Source of the DNA: Spirosoma linguale DSM 74
GTDB taxonomy: Bacteria > Bacteroidota > Bacteroidia > Cytophagales > Spirosomataceae
Reading direction: 5' to 3'
Assembly: GCA_000024525.1 (NCBI GenBank)
Contig: CP001769.1
Coordinates: forward strand, 5,551,001-5,615,000
DNA: 64,000 bases
Under the pieces are notes generated by a model. The model was not told the origin of the DNA. It searched no databases and was given only the letters and a program-made list of their open reading frames with translations. Positions 43,687-53,051 of the stretch are shown here, in pieces. A program made the position numbers and the translations under genes. Every line of letters begins with the position of its first letter. The first letter of the stretch is position 1.

Positions 43687-46083
43687 ATGTTTCAGTCCTA
43701 CCTCAAGATCGCCCTTCGCAACCTGCGTTCGCAACGCAGTTACACCCTGCTGAACATCCTTGGCCTGTCGATTGGCATGGCCGGAGCCCTCCTTATTTTC
43801 CTGTTTCTGCGCCACCACCTGAGTATCGACCGGCACCACGCGAAACTCGACCGCATCGTCCGAATCAATACGGATATGCACCTTCCCGACGGTTCTATCG
43901 AGTACAATCCGGAGTCTCCTATGCCCCTGGTAGAAGCCTTACGCAAAGACTATCCGCAGGTTGAACAGGCCGCTTTCCTGATGATGAACCGAGAGCTGAC
44001 CGTTGGCGTCAGACAAGCCGGAAAGGGAACAGTCCGGCGGTTTCTGGAGCACAAAGGCACCGGGTTAGTCGAGCCGGAATGGTTTGACATATTGGATTAC
44101 AGATGGTTACAGGGTAACCCAAAAACAGCTCTTCGTCAGCCCAACAGCGTGGTACTGACCGAGACCTGGGCCAAAAAGTACTTTGGTAATACCAATCCCA
44201 TTGGACAGACCCTCACGCTTAACAACAAAATCGATGTGACGGTCACAGGTATCCTGGCTGACCCACCACCCATGACCGACACCGATCTCGGCCTGTTTGT
44301 GTCGATGGCTACCCTGAAGGAATTCGACCCGACTTATGAAGTCGATAACTGGTGGTTCCTTAACAGCACTAACCGGGTTTACGCAACCCTCAAAAACTCA
44401 CAAGCGGCTACAAGCCTCGAACAATCGTTTCCGGCACTCGCCAAAAAGCATTATGGGGCCGATGCAAAGGTTTTCCAGCTCCATATCCAGCCTCTGCGGG
44501 ACATCCATACCGATGTAAAGCGGGGCGGTGAGACCATTCGGCCTTCCCTAATCTGGTCGCTGGGTGTCATTGGGGTGCTGCTGATTGTGGCGGCCTGTAT
44601 CAACTTCATCAATCTGGCTACGGCACAGGCACTCCGACGCGGTAAAGAAGTGGGCGTTCGCAAAACCCTGGGTAGTTCGCGAAGGCAGTTGATTGGTCAG
44701 TTCTTGCTGGAAGCAAGCCTGATCGTTTTTGCCGCTGCCGCGCTGTCCCTACTGCTGGTTGCCATGCTGCTCCCCTTCTTCTCGGACTGGGTCCAACTAA
44801 CTTTATCCTTCCGGCCTGACGGCCTTACGATGCTGTTCATCGGGTTACTGCTAACGAGTATCATCCTGATTGCCGGTGGCTATCCGGCTGCAGTACTGTC
44901 GGGGGTGTCGCCCTGGTCAGCGCTGAAAGGGAAACTTACCGGTGCTTCAGGGCACGGCTTTACGGTTCGGCGGGTGCTGGTTGTGAGTCAGTTTGTTGTT
45001 TGTCAGGCATTGATAATCGGGGCGCTGGTCGTGGCGAATCAGATACGGTATATACAACGGGCCGATCTGGGATTTCGGAAGGACAACATCGTGGTGGTTA
45101 CGATGCCCGTCAACCAACAGGCGCGTCTGGAAGCGTTCAAACAAAAACTCTCCCAGTATACCGACGTACAGTCGGTCAGCTTCAGCCACCGCCCACCGGC
45201 CAGCGACCAGATGTATGGCGGCTCCATCAAGTTCAACGGCAGTAACGACTGGTCGGTATTCCCTGTTCGGGAACGGTTGGCCGATGCCGATTATGTGCGC
45301 ACTTACGGCCTGACGCTGGTTGCCGGGCGCAACATCGTACAAAGCGACACCATCCGCGAATACCTCGTCAACGAGTCTCTGGCTCATCAGCTTGGCTTTC
45401 AAAATCCACAGCAGATAGTGGGCAAAAAACTACAGTACTATCATTCGTCGGTGCCTCTGCCCATCGTGGGCGTCGTAAAAGACTTTCATCAGAAATCACT
45501 TCGGGAAGCTATAGCTCCCTGCCTGATTGCCAGCAAAGCCGATTGGTACGCCCGGGTGGGTATACGTATTTCGGGCAAAAACCTGACGCAAACGCTTCAG
45601 CACATTCGGCAAACGTGGCAGCAGATATACCCCGAGGAAGTGTTCGAATACCAGTTTCTGGACGATCAGGTCGCTAAATTTTATGAGACTGAAAACCTGA
45701 TCGCCCGACTCATCAACGCCTTCACGGGCATTGCCATCCTGATCTGCTGCCTGGGGCTATACGGCTTGGTGCTGCACATTGTTGGCCAGCGGACCAAAGA
45801 GATCGGCATTCGGAAAGTGCTCGGCGCGAGCGTCACCAGCATTGTAGCGCTACTTTCAGCCGAGTTTTTGAAACTGGTGGCGGTGGCCATTGTCATTGCC
45901 AGTCCGCTGGCGTGGTGGGTCATGAACCAGTGGCTACAGGACTTCGCCTACAAAACCGACATCGCCTGGTGGGTATTCGTGCTGGCGGGCATACTGGCCG
46001 TGAGTATAGCGCTATTGACCGTCAGTTTCCAGAGTATTAAAGCGGCTTTGGTGAACCCGGTGAAATCGTTGCGGTCCGAATAG
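43687..46083 (+). CDS. FtsX/MacB-family ABC permease 7
   Basis: A 798-residue permease starting MFQSYLKIALRNLRSQRSYT. The early region LSIDRHHAKLDRIVRI places it with permeases 2, 10 and 13. Coupling loops: RRGKEVGVRKTLGSSRRQLIGQF and QRTKEIGIRKVLGASVTSIVALLSAEF. The fifth helix block reads VSQFVVCQALIIGALVVAN. The tail is ALVNPVKSLRSE, with V in the place of M. An ATG at 43657 is in frame but lies in the Uma2 spacer, so I use 43687. Convergent with the DUF5916 gene. Confidence 0.92.
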   Translation: MFQSYLKIALRNLRSQRSYTLLNILGLSIGMAGALLIFLFLRHHLSIDRHHAKLDRIVRINTDMHLPDGSIEYNPESPMPLVEALRKDYPQVEQAAFLMMNRELTVGVRQAGKGTVRRFLEHKGTGLVEPEWFDILDYRWLQGNPKTALRQPNSVVLTETWAKKYFGNTNPIGQTLTLNNKIDVTVTGILADPPPMTDTDLGLFVSMATLKEFDPTYEVDNWWFLNSTNRVYATLKNSQAATSLEQSFPALAKKHYGADAKVFQLHIQPLRDIHTDVKRGGETIRPSLIWSLGVIGVLLIVAACINFINLATAQALRRGKEVGVRKTLGSSRRQLIGQFLLEASLIVFAAAALSLLLVAMLLPFFSDWVQLTLSFRPDGLTMLFIGLLLTSIILIAGGYPAAVLSGVSPWSALKGKLTGASGHGFTVRRVLVVSQFVVCQALIIGALVVANQIRYIQRADLGFRKDNIVVVTMPVNQQARLEAFKQKLSQYTDVQSVSFSHRPPASDQMYGGSIKFNGSNDWSVFPVRERLADADYVRTYGLTLVAGRNIVQSDTIREYLVNESLAHQLGFQNPQQIVGKKLQYYHSSVPLPIVGVVKDFHQKSLREAIAPCLIASKADWYARVGIRISGKNLTQTLQHIRQTWQQIYPEEVFEYQFLDDQVAKFYETENLIARLINAFTGIAILICCLGLYGLVLHIVGQRTKEIGIRKVLGASVTSIVALLSAEFLKLVAVAIVIASPLAWWVMNQWLQDFAYKTDIAWWVFVLAGILAVSIALLTVSFQSIKAALVNPVKSLRSE

Positions 46084-46094
46084 GAACGCGGGGT

Positions 46095-46122
46095 GTAGAG
46101 ACAAGGCATGCGTTGTCTCTAC
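46095..46122. terminator. 28-bp palindrome between convergent genes
   Basis: GTAGAGACAAGGCA pairs with TGCGTTGTCTCTAC, one mismatch. It starts 11 bp after the permease 7 stop and ends 9 bp before the stop of the minus-strand DUF5916 gene. It belongs to the same palindrome class as 28337, 52941 and 55489. Confidence 0.65.
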
Positions 46123-46131
46123 CTTACAAAA

Positions 46132-48339
46132 TTAAAACTGTTTCAGGTAGCTGATTTTGGCGATGGCGTGGTCTTCGGTTTGGGTTCTCTGCTGTAAATT
46201 CTGAAAACCCCGATGGTTGAGAACGACATACACGTACGACAGCGGCTGGTACTCCCACGACAGACGGATGTTGTAATTCTGCGACTGGTTTTCTGAATTA
46301 CGCTGGTAAAAGCCGATCAACTGAAGGCGGGGGTTTAGGGCAAATCGCCCTTCGATGGCATACAGATCGACGGTTGCGCTGGTTTTATCCTCGCCCACCT
46401 CAACGAAGCGGTTCCGGTTAAAACGCCCCGACAATGAGAAATGCGGGATGGGCGCAAACTGCACCGTCCAGTCGCCCGAGTTCAGCTTTCCGCCGAAATA
46501 GGTTCCCCAGTTATACATAGTCTGGATATTCAGGATGCGCGACGGGTCGGTGCTGGCGTAGATCTGGTGACGCACATAATTGAACTGACCCGTTTGAATT
46601 TTGACACCCAGCGGTTCAAATACCTCGGTAAGCTGCTGATAGGTGGGCGTGATGCTGTAGCCAAAATAGGCCCCACTCTGGAGGTTCAGCCAGATGGGGT
46701 AAACTGTCCAGGTGCGCTCGATGAGTTTGCCGGTGGAAGCCTGATGATAAAACTCCGGGAAAACGCTCGGCTCCCACGCCCGTAACCACTTCTTGAACGG
46801 CAGCCGCCGACCCCGATACCACCAGAAGATACCGGGTGTAGTGGCAATGACGTCATTGCGCGAAACAAAGCCCAACTCCGGGTCGTAATCCTTCGTGACG
46901 ATGGACTGCGTCCACCAGATTTTGAATTGGTTACTCACATAGAAATACTGCGCATAAGCCGAAAAGCCCTGTTTTCCCGTTCGGGCCGAGGTCGAATAGG
47001 ACGCCAGCGTGTTGAGCGAGTGTGATTCGCCCAGCCGGAAAAAGCCGTCTATCGTACCAACGACATTCGAGCCGTCGGGTCGGTCCTTGACCGTCAGCAG
47101 GCCCCCGATATGGTGCTGTTTGCCAAAATTCTCCGAAAACCGCCCGACAAAAAAGTTGGTAGCGGGCGTATCGTCAACCCCTCGCTGCCGCATTAGAATG
47201 GCCCCGATGTTTCGTTTCGAAGAGCGATACACAAACCGTCCGCCCACATCAATCGGGATAGGGTTCCCGCTATCGTCCAGGCCAATCCGGCGGCTAAAAA
47301 ATGGCTGGATGCGCATATTCCCACCCGACTCATCCAGATTCCGGCTGATACCCACGCCAAACAACGAGGCATTTTCCAGAAAAAACTGTCGCCGTTCGGG
47401 GAAGAACACCGAAAACCGGCTTACGTTATTCACCTGCCGGTCGGCATCAGCCTGAGCAAAATCCGTGTTAGCGGTGAGGTCCAGTACCGCGTTTGGATTA
47501 ATGGCCCATTTGAGTTCGCCCCCGAGTTTAACTTTTGTCTCCTCGGGCTTTACGGACGCATCGAAGCCGGTATACCGGTCGTAGGACGTCAGGACATACG
47601 GCTGTATGCGGATATTTGGTTTCGGTGGTGGCGGCTGAAGGTTAGCCAGAATACCGGCATAATCCATCCGAAACGACGAAAAAGAGCGTGGGTACGGCGA
47701 AAACGCGGAGATTTCGTTCGTTAGTCGTCGGTTACGGTAGATATTAAATCCCCAGTTCTGCACCGCTTCGGTTGTTTTGGGATAGCGCAATGTCTGCCAC
47801 GGAATAGCGATTTCAGCCACCCAACCCGAATCACTACGGGCGGTACGCACCCGCCACAGGCCATCCCAGTCAAAGTCGTAATAAATATCGTCGAAGGATA
47901 GGAAATCGCGCTGAACACCGTAGGGATTGGTGGCAAAGGCCATGGCATTGCGCCGGTCATTGAACCCATCGAACGACAGGTTGACCAGATCATGCTGCGT
48001 ATAGTTGAAATCACGCTTGAAATCGGTAGCCCGGATGGCCTTTTTGCCCAGCGAATCCCGCAAAACAATCCCGAAATAGAGAAACTGCTTGTTATACAAA
48101 ACCCGCACGTCCGTTTGGTGGTTGGGGCTTTTGCCCTGATACGGTTCAATCTGAATAAAGCCCGGAGACGGTTTCGTTTTCTTCCATTCAGGATCATTTA
48201 GCAGCCCTTCAACCTTCAGAGACGATTTAATCTGCACCGCTTCAATAACCCGCCGAACCGAATCGGGCTTGAAAATAGTCGCATCCTGGGCAAACGAACG
48301 AAGGGAAATCAACAATAATAGCGTAGAGAGTCTTTTCAT
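46132..48339 (-). CDS. DUF5916 outer-membrane protein with carbohydrate-binding-like domain
   Basis: 735 residues. Signal peptide (MKRLSTLLLLISLRSFAQ), then a CBM9-like beta-sandwich (about residues 30-230: LKVEGLLNDPEWKK, FLYFGIVLRDS, WVAEIAIPWQTLRYP). A beta-barrel of the DUF5916 type follows (LGGELKWAINPNAVLDLTANTDFAQADADRQVNNVSRFSVFFPERRQFF, in pieces). The strands end with the aromatic C-terminal residue (KISYLKQF) typical of outer-membrane proteins. Such proteins are frequent in Bacteroidota and their substrates are mostly unknown. It is not obviously linked to the permease array. Confidence 0.85.
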   Translation of the reverse strand: MKRLSTLLLLISLRSFAQDATIFKPDSVRRVIEAVQIKSSLKVEGLLNDPEWKKTKPSPGFIQIEPYQGKSPNHQTDVRVLYNKQFLYFGIVLRDSLGKKAIRATDFKRDFNYTQHDLVNLSFDGFNDRRNAMAFATNPYGVQRDFLSFDDIYYDFDWDGLWRVRTARSDSGWVAEIAIPWQTLRYPKTTEAVQNWGFNIYRNRRLTNEISAFSPYPRSFSSFRMDYAGILANLQPPPPKPNIRIQPYVLTSYDRYTGFDASVKPEETKVKLGGELKWAINPNAVLDLTANTDFAQADADRQVNNVSRFSVFFPERRQFFLENASLFGVGISRNLDESGGNMRIQPFFSRRIGLDDSGNPIPIDVGGRFVYRSSKRNIGAILMRQRGVDDTPATNFFVGRFSENFGKQHHIGGLLTVKDRPDGSNVVGTIDGFFRLGESHSLNTLASYSTSARTGKQGFSAYAQYFYVSNQFKIWWTQSIVTKDYDPELGFVSRNDVIATTPGIFWWYRGRRLPFKKWLRAWEPSVFPEFYHQASTGKLIERTWTVYPIWLNLQSGAYFGYSITPTYQQLTEVFEPLGVKIQTGQFNYVRHQIYASTDPSRILNIQTMYNWGTYFGGKLNSGDWTVQFAPIPHFSLSGRFNRNRFVEVGEDKTSATVDLYAIEGRFALNPRLQLIGFYQRNSENQSQNYNIRLSWEYQPLSYVYVVLNHRGFQNLQQRTQTEDHAIAKISYLKQF

Positions 48340-48475
48340 TCACAGAAGTTTAAGACTACAAAAGTCTGTAAAATGCTTAATTGTACAGTTAAGATCAATA
48401 AATTAGTGTTGTCGATAAGTTGATCTCAAAACGCCCTATATGATGAGAAAGCAGTTTTATTGATTAAGTACAAAA

Positions 48476-49129
48476 CTAGGTTAAACTCTCCAGCCGCGTT
48501 ACACACTCATTAAAGTGCGGACATTCTTGCCGGAGAACAGGGAGGGTTATATCTTTCAGAATCAGAATGCCGTCCGTTATTTTATTATAACTCGAACAAA
48601 GTGATAAAATTCGCTTCGATGGAGCGGTAAGCGGACTGTCATTAATCTCTTCCGGCGTTTGGTAAGCCTTTCTTATCGCAGTTAAACTACCTGTAGGCAG
48701 GTCAGGATGGTCGAGTTGAAGCCAGTTTTCGGTATGTGCAGGATCAGCAAAAAGCAATGCTTCAAACTCGTGCAGCTGCAAATAGGGGATGAACCGATAA
48801 TGACCAATACGATCCTCAAATGCCTGTTCGAGCCGAAGCACCCGGTCATACGAACGAAATAACCGAGTTTCATTAAAGGCTGGGAACTGACTGTCTAAGC
48901 CATACAGATCAATAAGTGTCGTATGCCAGGCCGTAGGATCTTCGCTTAGCCACTGCCGTATGTCAAACTCAGCTTTCCCAAAGTTGGTGTAACCACCTCG
49001 TTGGGTTTTACTAGTGCGTAGTCGGCGTACATCGGCGTAGATACCCAATGGGAGTAAATGAGGACGTAGTATCTGATTAACAAACTGCTCTTCAGCATGG
49101 CCCTCGGCCGTTATATTAAGTCGAATCAT
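48476..49129 (-). CDS. DUF4276-family (Toprim-like) protein
   Basis: 217 residues. It begins with the Toprim-like Glu motif NITAEGHAEEQFVNQILRPHL. An acidic strand WHTTLIDLYGL follows, then FIPYLQLHEFEALLFADP, the family hallmark. The ATG at 49129 overlaps the TGA of the upstream ATPase gene (ATGA), so the two are translationally coupled. An in-frame start at 49159 is less likely. DUF4276 proteins usually accompany an AAA ATPase; by analogy with OLD and PARIS-type pairs, the ATPase may sense phage and the Toprim-like partner may cut nucleic acid. That role is inferred. Confidence 0.82.
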   Translation of the reverse strand: MIRLNITAEGHAEEQFVNQILRPHLLPLGIYADVRRLRTSKTQRGGYTNFGKAEFDIRQWLSEDPTAWHTTLIDLYGLDSQFPAFNETRLFRSYDRVLRLEQAFEDRIGHYRFIPYLQLHEFEALLFADPAHTENWLQLDHPDLPTGSLTAIRKAYQTPEEINDSPLTAPSKRILSLCSSYNKITDGILILKDITLPVLRQECPHFNECVTRLESLT

Positions 49130-50262
49130 GGGGTGCCGCCAATTACGTTTTTCTCCCACAGATCACCTAAACTGTACTCGGTAAGCCAGGTGGCTAGTAC
49201 ATCCGTCTCCAGTCGTCGGAAGGTAGAGTGGCCAGGGCGGCCGTCCGCATCTTCACGATCAACAACAATTACATCGTCGGGCGCGAAGGCATTGACCAGA
49301 TTGACGCTTTGTGTGGACACAATGACCTGCGTACGAGACGAGGCTTTTTTCAGCAAACCCGCTAACAGAGCTAATGCTGTCGGGTGCAAACCCAGTTCAG
49401 GTTCATCCAGAAGTATAAGGTTGGGTAGTTTTGGCTGTAGGAGTAAAGTTACCAGACAGATGAACCTCAGTGAGCCATCAGAAAGGTCACTGGCGTTAAA
49501 GCGCATATCGGATCGGTTATCCTGCCATTCCAGCAAAATTTTCTGCTCATTGTATGGGTTGGGCCGAAAGATGAAATCACCAAAAAAAGGCAATACCAAT
49601 TTTATTGTACTGACAATTCGTTCGTAGTGTTTCGGTGATTTCTGCTGCATATACCACAGGAAAGCCGCCAGATTACCCGCATCGGCCCGCAAGAAAGCAG
49701 TGTCGCTTATATCACTCAATTTCTTGACAGGAGCTTCGGCACTAGTATCGTGAAAATGATAGACACGCCAATTCTTTAGTTGAGCACTAATCACCTGACT
49801 GACTTTGAATGAGTTCTTTGTTAAAAGTGACTCTTCTTTTCCCTTCGAAAAACGAACTCCCTCTGTCGTAATAGGCCCTGTAATGACATTAGTTTCTTCA
49901 AACTCAATTATAAGCCTATCGTCCTGAGCTATTATTAAGGATAATTCGTACCAACTGTCATTAAAGGTTAAGATGATTTTTATTTGCTTCGTCTCCCGGC
50001 TCCCATAATGAAGCAACTTATCTGCCCCGCCTTTTACGGCTGTGTAAACTTGTAGGCGCTGGTTGATAATTTCATGCAGAAAGCGAAACAACTCTATAAA
50101 ATTTGACTTACCTGCACCATTCTGCCCAATCAAAATATTCAGATCCTGAATTGGCAAGTCAACGCTCTGGATTGACCGGAAGCCGCTAACGTGAATTGAT
50201 TGTAATGTGTGTTGCCCATCCATACCCAAAACTACACTTATTTTCTTTTTCCATTTGATCAT
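49126..50262 (-). CDS. AAA-family ATPase (RecF/OLD-like, AAA_21)
   Basis: 378 residues. N-terminal VSGFRSIQSVDLPIQDLNILIGQNGAGKSN contains Walker A (about residues 45-52). The ABC-like signature is LSDGSLRFICLVTLL. Walker B is LILLDEPELGLHP, followed by VIVSTQSVNLVNAF. The end, VIVVDREDADG, is typical of ATPases that work with a nuclease partner. The first gene of a two-gene unit with the DUF4276 protein. The start at 50262 has a good ribosome site (GGAGG, 3 bp before ATG), unusual in this genome; an ATG at 50223 is the alternative. More AT-rich than the permeases. Confidence 0.88.
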   Translation of the reverse strand: MIKWKKKISVVLGMDGQHTLQSIHVSGFRSIQSVDLPIQDLNILIGQNGAGKSNFIELFRFLHEIINQRLQVYTAVKGGADKLLHYGSRETKQIKIILTFNDSWYELSLIIAQDDRLIIEFEETNVITGPITTEGVRFSKGKEESLLTKNSFKVSQVISAQLKNWRVYHFHDTSAEAPVKKLSDISDTAFLRADAGNLAAFLWYMQQKSPKHYERIVSTIKLVLPFFGDFIFRPNPYNEQKILLEWQDNRSDMRFNASDLSDGSLRFICLVTLLLQPKLPNLILLDEPELGLHPTALALLAGLLKKASSRTQVIVSTQSVNLVNAFAPDDVIVVDREDADGRPGHSTFRRLETDVLATWLTEYSLGDLWEKNVIGGTP

Positions 50263-50378
50263 AAACCTCCTTCTTGCTTAGCGCTCTCGATCAGAGAGTA
50301 AGCAAGCGGAGTCATCCAGAATCATAGTTAATCAACCAAATCATAAAAATCCTGCGGGGCCGCCCGTGCGGTTCTGAC

Positions 50379-50416
50379 TGTCCGCAACTGTACGCCCTCC
50401 GTCCGTTTGCGGACAC
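50379..50416 (+). promoter_or_regulatory. Upstream activator site of the permease 8 operon
   Basis: GTCCG-TTTG-CGGACAC (50401-50416) repeats the layout of 9885-9900. An extra TGTCCGCAA at 50379-50387 forms a 9-bp inverted pair with TTGCGGACA (50407-50415). Confidence 0.6.
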
Positions 50417-50469
50417 TTTCCCCTAGACCGCTATCACCATCTGATTAATAACCAGTCACTTAACAAACT

Positions 50470-50485
50470 GGTACGGCATTTGGCA
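50470..50485 (+). promoter_or_regulatory. Sigma-54-like promoter of the permease 8 operon
   Basis: GG-TACGGCATTT-GGCA, starting 54 bp after the activator dyad and about 37 bp before the ATG at 50522. It has the same form, including the unusual TTGG at -12, as the element at 9955. Confidence 0.45.
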
Positions 50486-50521
50486 TAGAAGTCAGCATAT
50501 CCTACTCAACTCTGCCTGATT

Positions 50522-52927
50522 ATGCTGCGAAACTATTTTCTTATCGCCTTTCGCAATTTGCGGAAACATAAATCATTCAGTTTCATCAACATCACGGGGG
50601 TAGCTGTGGGATTGGCGTGCTTCCTGCTCATTGCCCTCTATGTGCAGGATGAACTGAGCTACGACCGCTACAACACCCATGCAGATCGGACGTATCGCCT
50701 TACACGCACGTTCCTCTCGTCGGAAGGCACGGCTTCCCTGCGGCTGGCACAGGCGGCACCACCCTTCGGCCCGCTCATCAAGCAGGATTTTCCGGAAGCC
50801 GAGCAGGTTGTGCGAACGATTGATAACGGAGGGCTGGTAAAATACGGCGAGCACTCGTTCAACGAGGAGGATATGTTTTTTGCCGAAGCGAATCTGTTCA
50901 AGGTGTTCGATTTTAACGTCACCAGCGGAAACCCCGAACACGCGCTGGTGAATCCGTTTTCGATCATGTTCTCCCGGCCGATGGCGGAGAAGTACTTTGG
51001 CCGGGAGAACCCGGTCGGTAAAACCGTTCGCCTGTATGACCAGTTCGATCTGACCGTAACGGGTGTGTTTGAGCCTTTGCCCGCTCAGTCGCATTTTCAT
51101 CCCAGCTTCCTAGTGTCGTTTTCGACCTTCAACGACAACCGCGTTTACGGCGCAGAACAGCTTCGGACCAACTGGAGCAACAACTCATTCAACACCTATG
51201 TGCTGCTAAAGCCCAACGGTAATCCACAGCGAATGGAAGCTGCGTTTCCGAGCTTTCAGGACAAATATGTTCCGGCCGAGGAAGGGCGTAAAGCATCCGC
51301 TTTTTCAATACTGAACCTCCAAAAACTCACCGATATTCACCTGAAGTCGCATACCGATTCGGAGATAGAACCCACCGGCGACATGAGTTATATCTATCTG
51401 TTTTCGGCCATTGGTTTATTCATTCTGCTCATTGCCTGCATCAATTACATGAATCTGGCAACTGCCCGGTCGGCAGGGCGGGCCAAAGAGGTTGGGATGC
51501 GCAAGGTTGTAGGGGCTTTGCGTTCCCAACTCATTGGGCAGTTTTTGAGCGAGTCGATTTTAGTGGTAACCTTCTCTTTATTCATTGCCATCGGGCTGGT
51601 GCTACTTTGTTTGCCCGTGCTGAACGAGTTTACGCAAAAACATATGGCGTTTAGCCAATTGCTTGACCCTGTCTTTTTGAGTGTCCTCATTGGCATTACC
51701 TTACTCACCGGCCTAGTGGCAGGTAGTTACCCCGCCTTCTTCCTCACCTCCTTCCGGCCATTAGGCGTGCTGAAAGGACAGATTGCATCGACCATGCGGA
51801 CGGGCAAACTACGGCAGGTGCTGGTGATCACGCAGTTCGCTATTGCCATCGCGCTCATTATCAGCACGGCCGTCGTCTATAACCAGATGAAATACATTCA
51901 GAATTACCGGCTGGGCTACGCGAAAGATCAGGTACTTCTCCTGTCAGACATTGGTGACTCAACAACGAATTACGAAACCCTAAAACAGCAACTCCTGCAA
52001 ACGGGTGCCGTACGCGACATGGGCCGTTCCTCGCGCGTACCGTCGGGCAGACTGCTCGATTCATACGGCGGCATGGCTATGAAAGGCGACAGCATGGCCC
52101 CGGTAAAAATCAACTTACGGGGACTGCGCGTCGATTACGATTTCATCCCGGCTTACCAGATCAGCATGGCCGCTGGGCGCAACTTCTCGCGGGCCTACTC
52201 CACCGACACGTCGATGGTGGTGCTGAACGAAACAGCCGTGCGTCAGTTGGGCTGGACACCCGAACAGGCCATCGGCAAACCGTTTCAGTATGGCCCCGCC
52301 AAAGGCCAGATCATCGGCGTAACGAAGGATTACCACTTTGAATCCCTGCATCAGCAGGTGGCTGCACTGGCCATGATTCTGACACCCCGTCAGCTTAACT
52401 GGATTTCCATCCCACTCAAAGGAAATATTACGGCGAGTATTCAGCAGGTCGAATCGGTCTGGAAGCAATACTTCCCGCAACGCCCGTTCGACTACCAGTT
52501 TCTGGATACCCGCTTTGACCGGCTCTACGCCCGCGAGCAAACGCAGCAAACGTTGTTCAGCATCTTTGCGGGAGTGGCTATCCTTATTTCGTGCCTCGGT
52601 TTGTTTGGCCTGTCGATGTTCATGGCGGAACAGCGTACCAAGGAAATCGGTATTCGCAAAGTGCTGGGTGCGTCGGAAGCGAGTCTGGTAGCCTTGTTCT
52701 CTCAGGACTTCATGAAACTGGTACTGGTAGCATTGGTCATTGCATCGCCCATCGCGTGGTACGCCATGCACACCTGGCTCAGCGACTTCGCCTACCGCAC
52801 CGACATCCACTGGTGGGTATTCCTGCTGGCCGGTGGCCTGACGATTTTCATAGCCTTATTAACCGTAAGTTTTCAAAGCGTGAAAGCCGCCTTGATGAAC
52901 CCGGTAAAATCATTACGGTCGGAATAG
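50522..52927 (+). CDS. FtsX/MacB-family ABC permease 8
   Basis: An 801-residue permease starting MLRNYFLIAFRNLRKHKSFS. Coupling loops: RAKEVGMRKVVGALRSQLIGQF and QRTKEIGIRKVLGASEASLVALFSQDF. The early signature is LSYDRYNTHADRTYRL. It ends NPVKSLRSE. It is the first gene of the second permease block (8 to 13 in close tandem) and is the only permease with a full activator-plus-promoter module directly upstream. It therefore probably heads an operon co-regulated with the adaptor and ATPase genes 40 kb away. Confidence 0.93.
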   Translation: MLRNYFLIAFRNLRKHKSFSFINITGVAVGLACFLLIALYVQDELSYDRYNTHADRTYRLTRTFLSSEGTASLRLAQAAPPFGPLIKQDFPEAEQVVRTIDNGGLVKYGEHSFNEEDMFFAEANLFKVFDFNVTSGNPEHALVNPFSIMFSRPMAEKYFGRENPVGKTVRLYDQFDLTVTGVFEPLPAQSHFHPSFLVSFSTFNDNRVYGAEQLRTNWSNNSFNTYVLLKPNGNPQRMEAAFPSFQDKYVPAEEGRKASAFSILNLQKLTDIHLKSHTDSEIEPTGDMSYIYLFSAIGLFILLIACINYMNLATARSAGRAKEVGMRKVVGALRSQLIGQFLSESILVVTFSLFIAIGLVLLCLPVLNEFTQKHMAFSQLLDPVFLSVLIGITLLTGLVAGSYPAFFLTSFRPLGVLKGQIASTMRTGKLRQVLVITQFAIAIALIISTAVVYNQMKYIQNYRLGYAKDQVLLLSDIGDSTTNYETLKQQLLQTGAVRDMGRSSRVPSGRLLDSYGGMAMKGDSMAPVKINLRGLRVDYDFIPAYQISMAAGRNFSRAYSTDTSMVVLNETAVRQLGWTPEQAIGKPFQYGPAKGQIIGVTKDYHFESLHQQVAALAMILTPRQLNWISIPLKGNITASIQQVESVWKQYFPQRPFDYQFLDTRFDRLYAREQTQQTLFSIFAGVAILISCLGLFGLSMFMAEQRTKEIGIRKVLGASEASLVALFSQDFMKLVLVALVIASPIAWYAMHTWLSDFAYRTDIHWWVFLLAGGLTIFIALLTVSFQSVKAALMNPVKSLRSE

Positions 52928-52940
52928 GGCGTTAACGCAC

Positions 52941-52968
52941 GTAGAGACAACGCATGCGTTGTCTCTAC
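52941..52968. repeat. Perfect 28-bp palindrome after permease 8
   Basis: GTAGAGACAACGCA followed by its inverted copy, 13 bp after the stop. It lies between two genes of the same direction, so it cannot serve only as an end-of-operon terminator. Confidence 0.75.
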
Positions 52969-53051
52969 AACCATCGGGATGGTTGTCCGACACAGGATTG
53001 TTTCCATCGACAAAAATAGCCGCAAGGTATTGCGGCTCTACACGCACACAT

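Noticed and set aside
52941..52968. Palindrome after permease 8 as a classical terminator
   Set aside because: It has no U-tract and lies between same-direction genes of a likely operon; kept as a repeat only.
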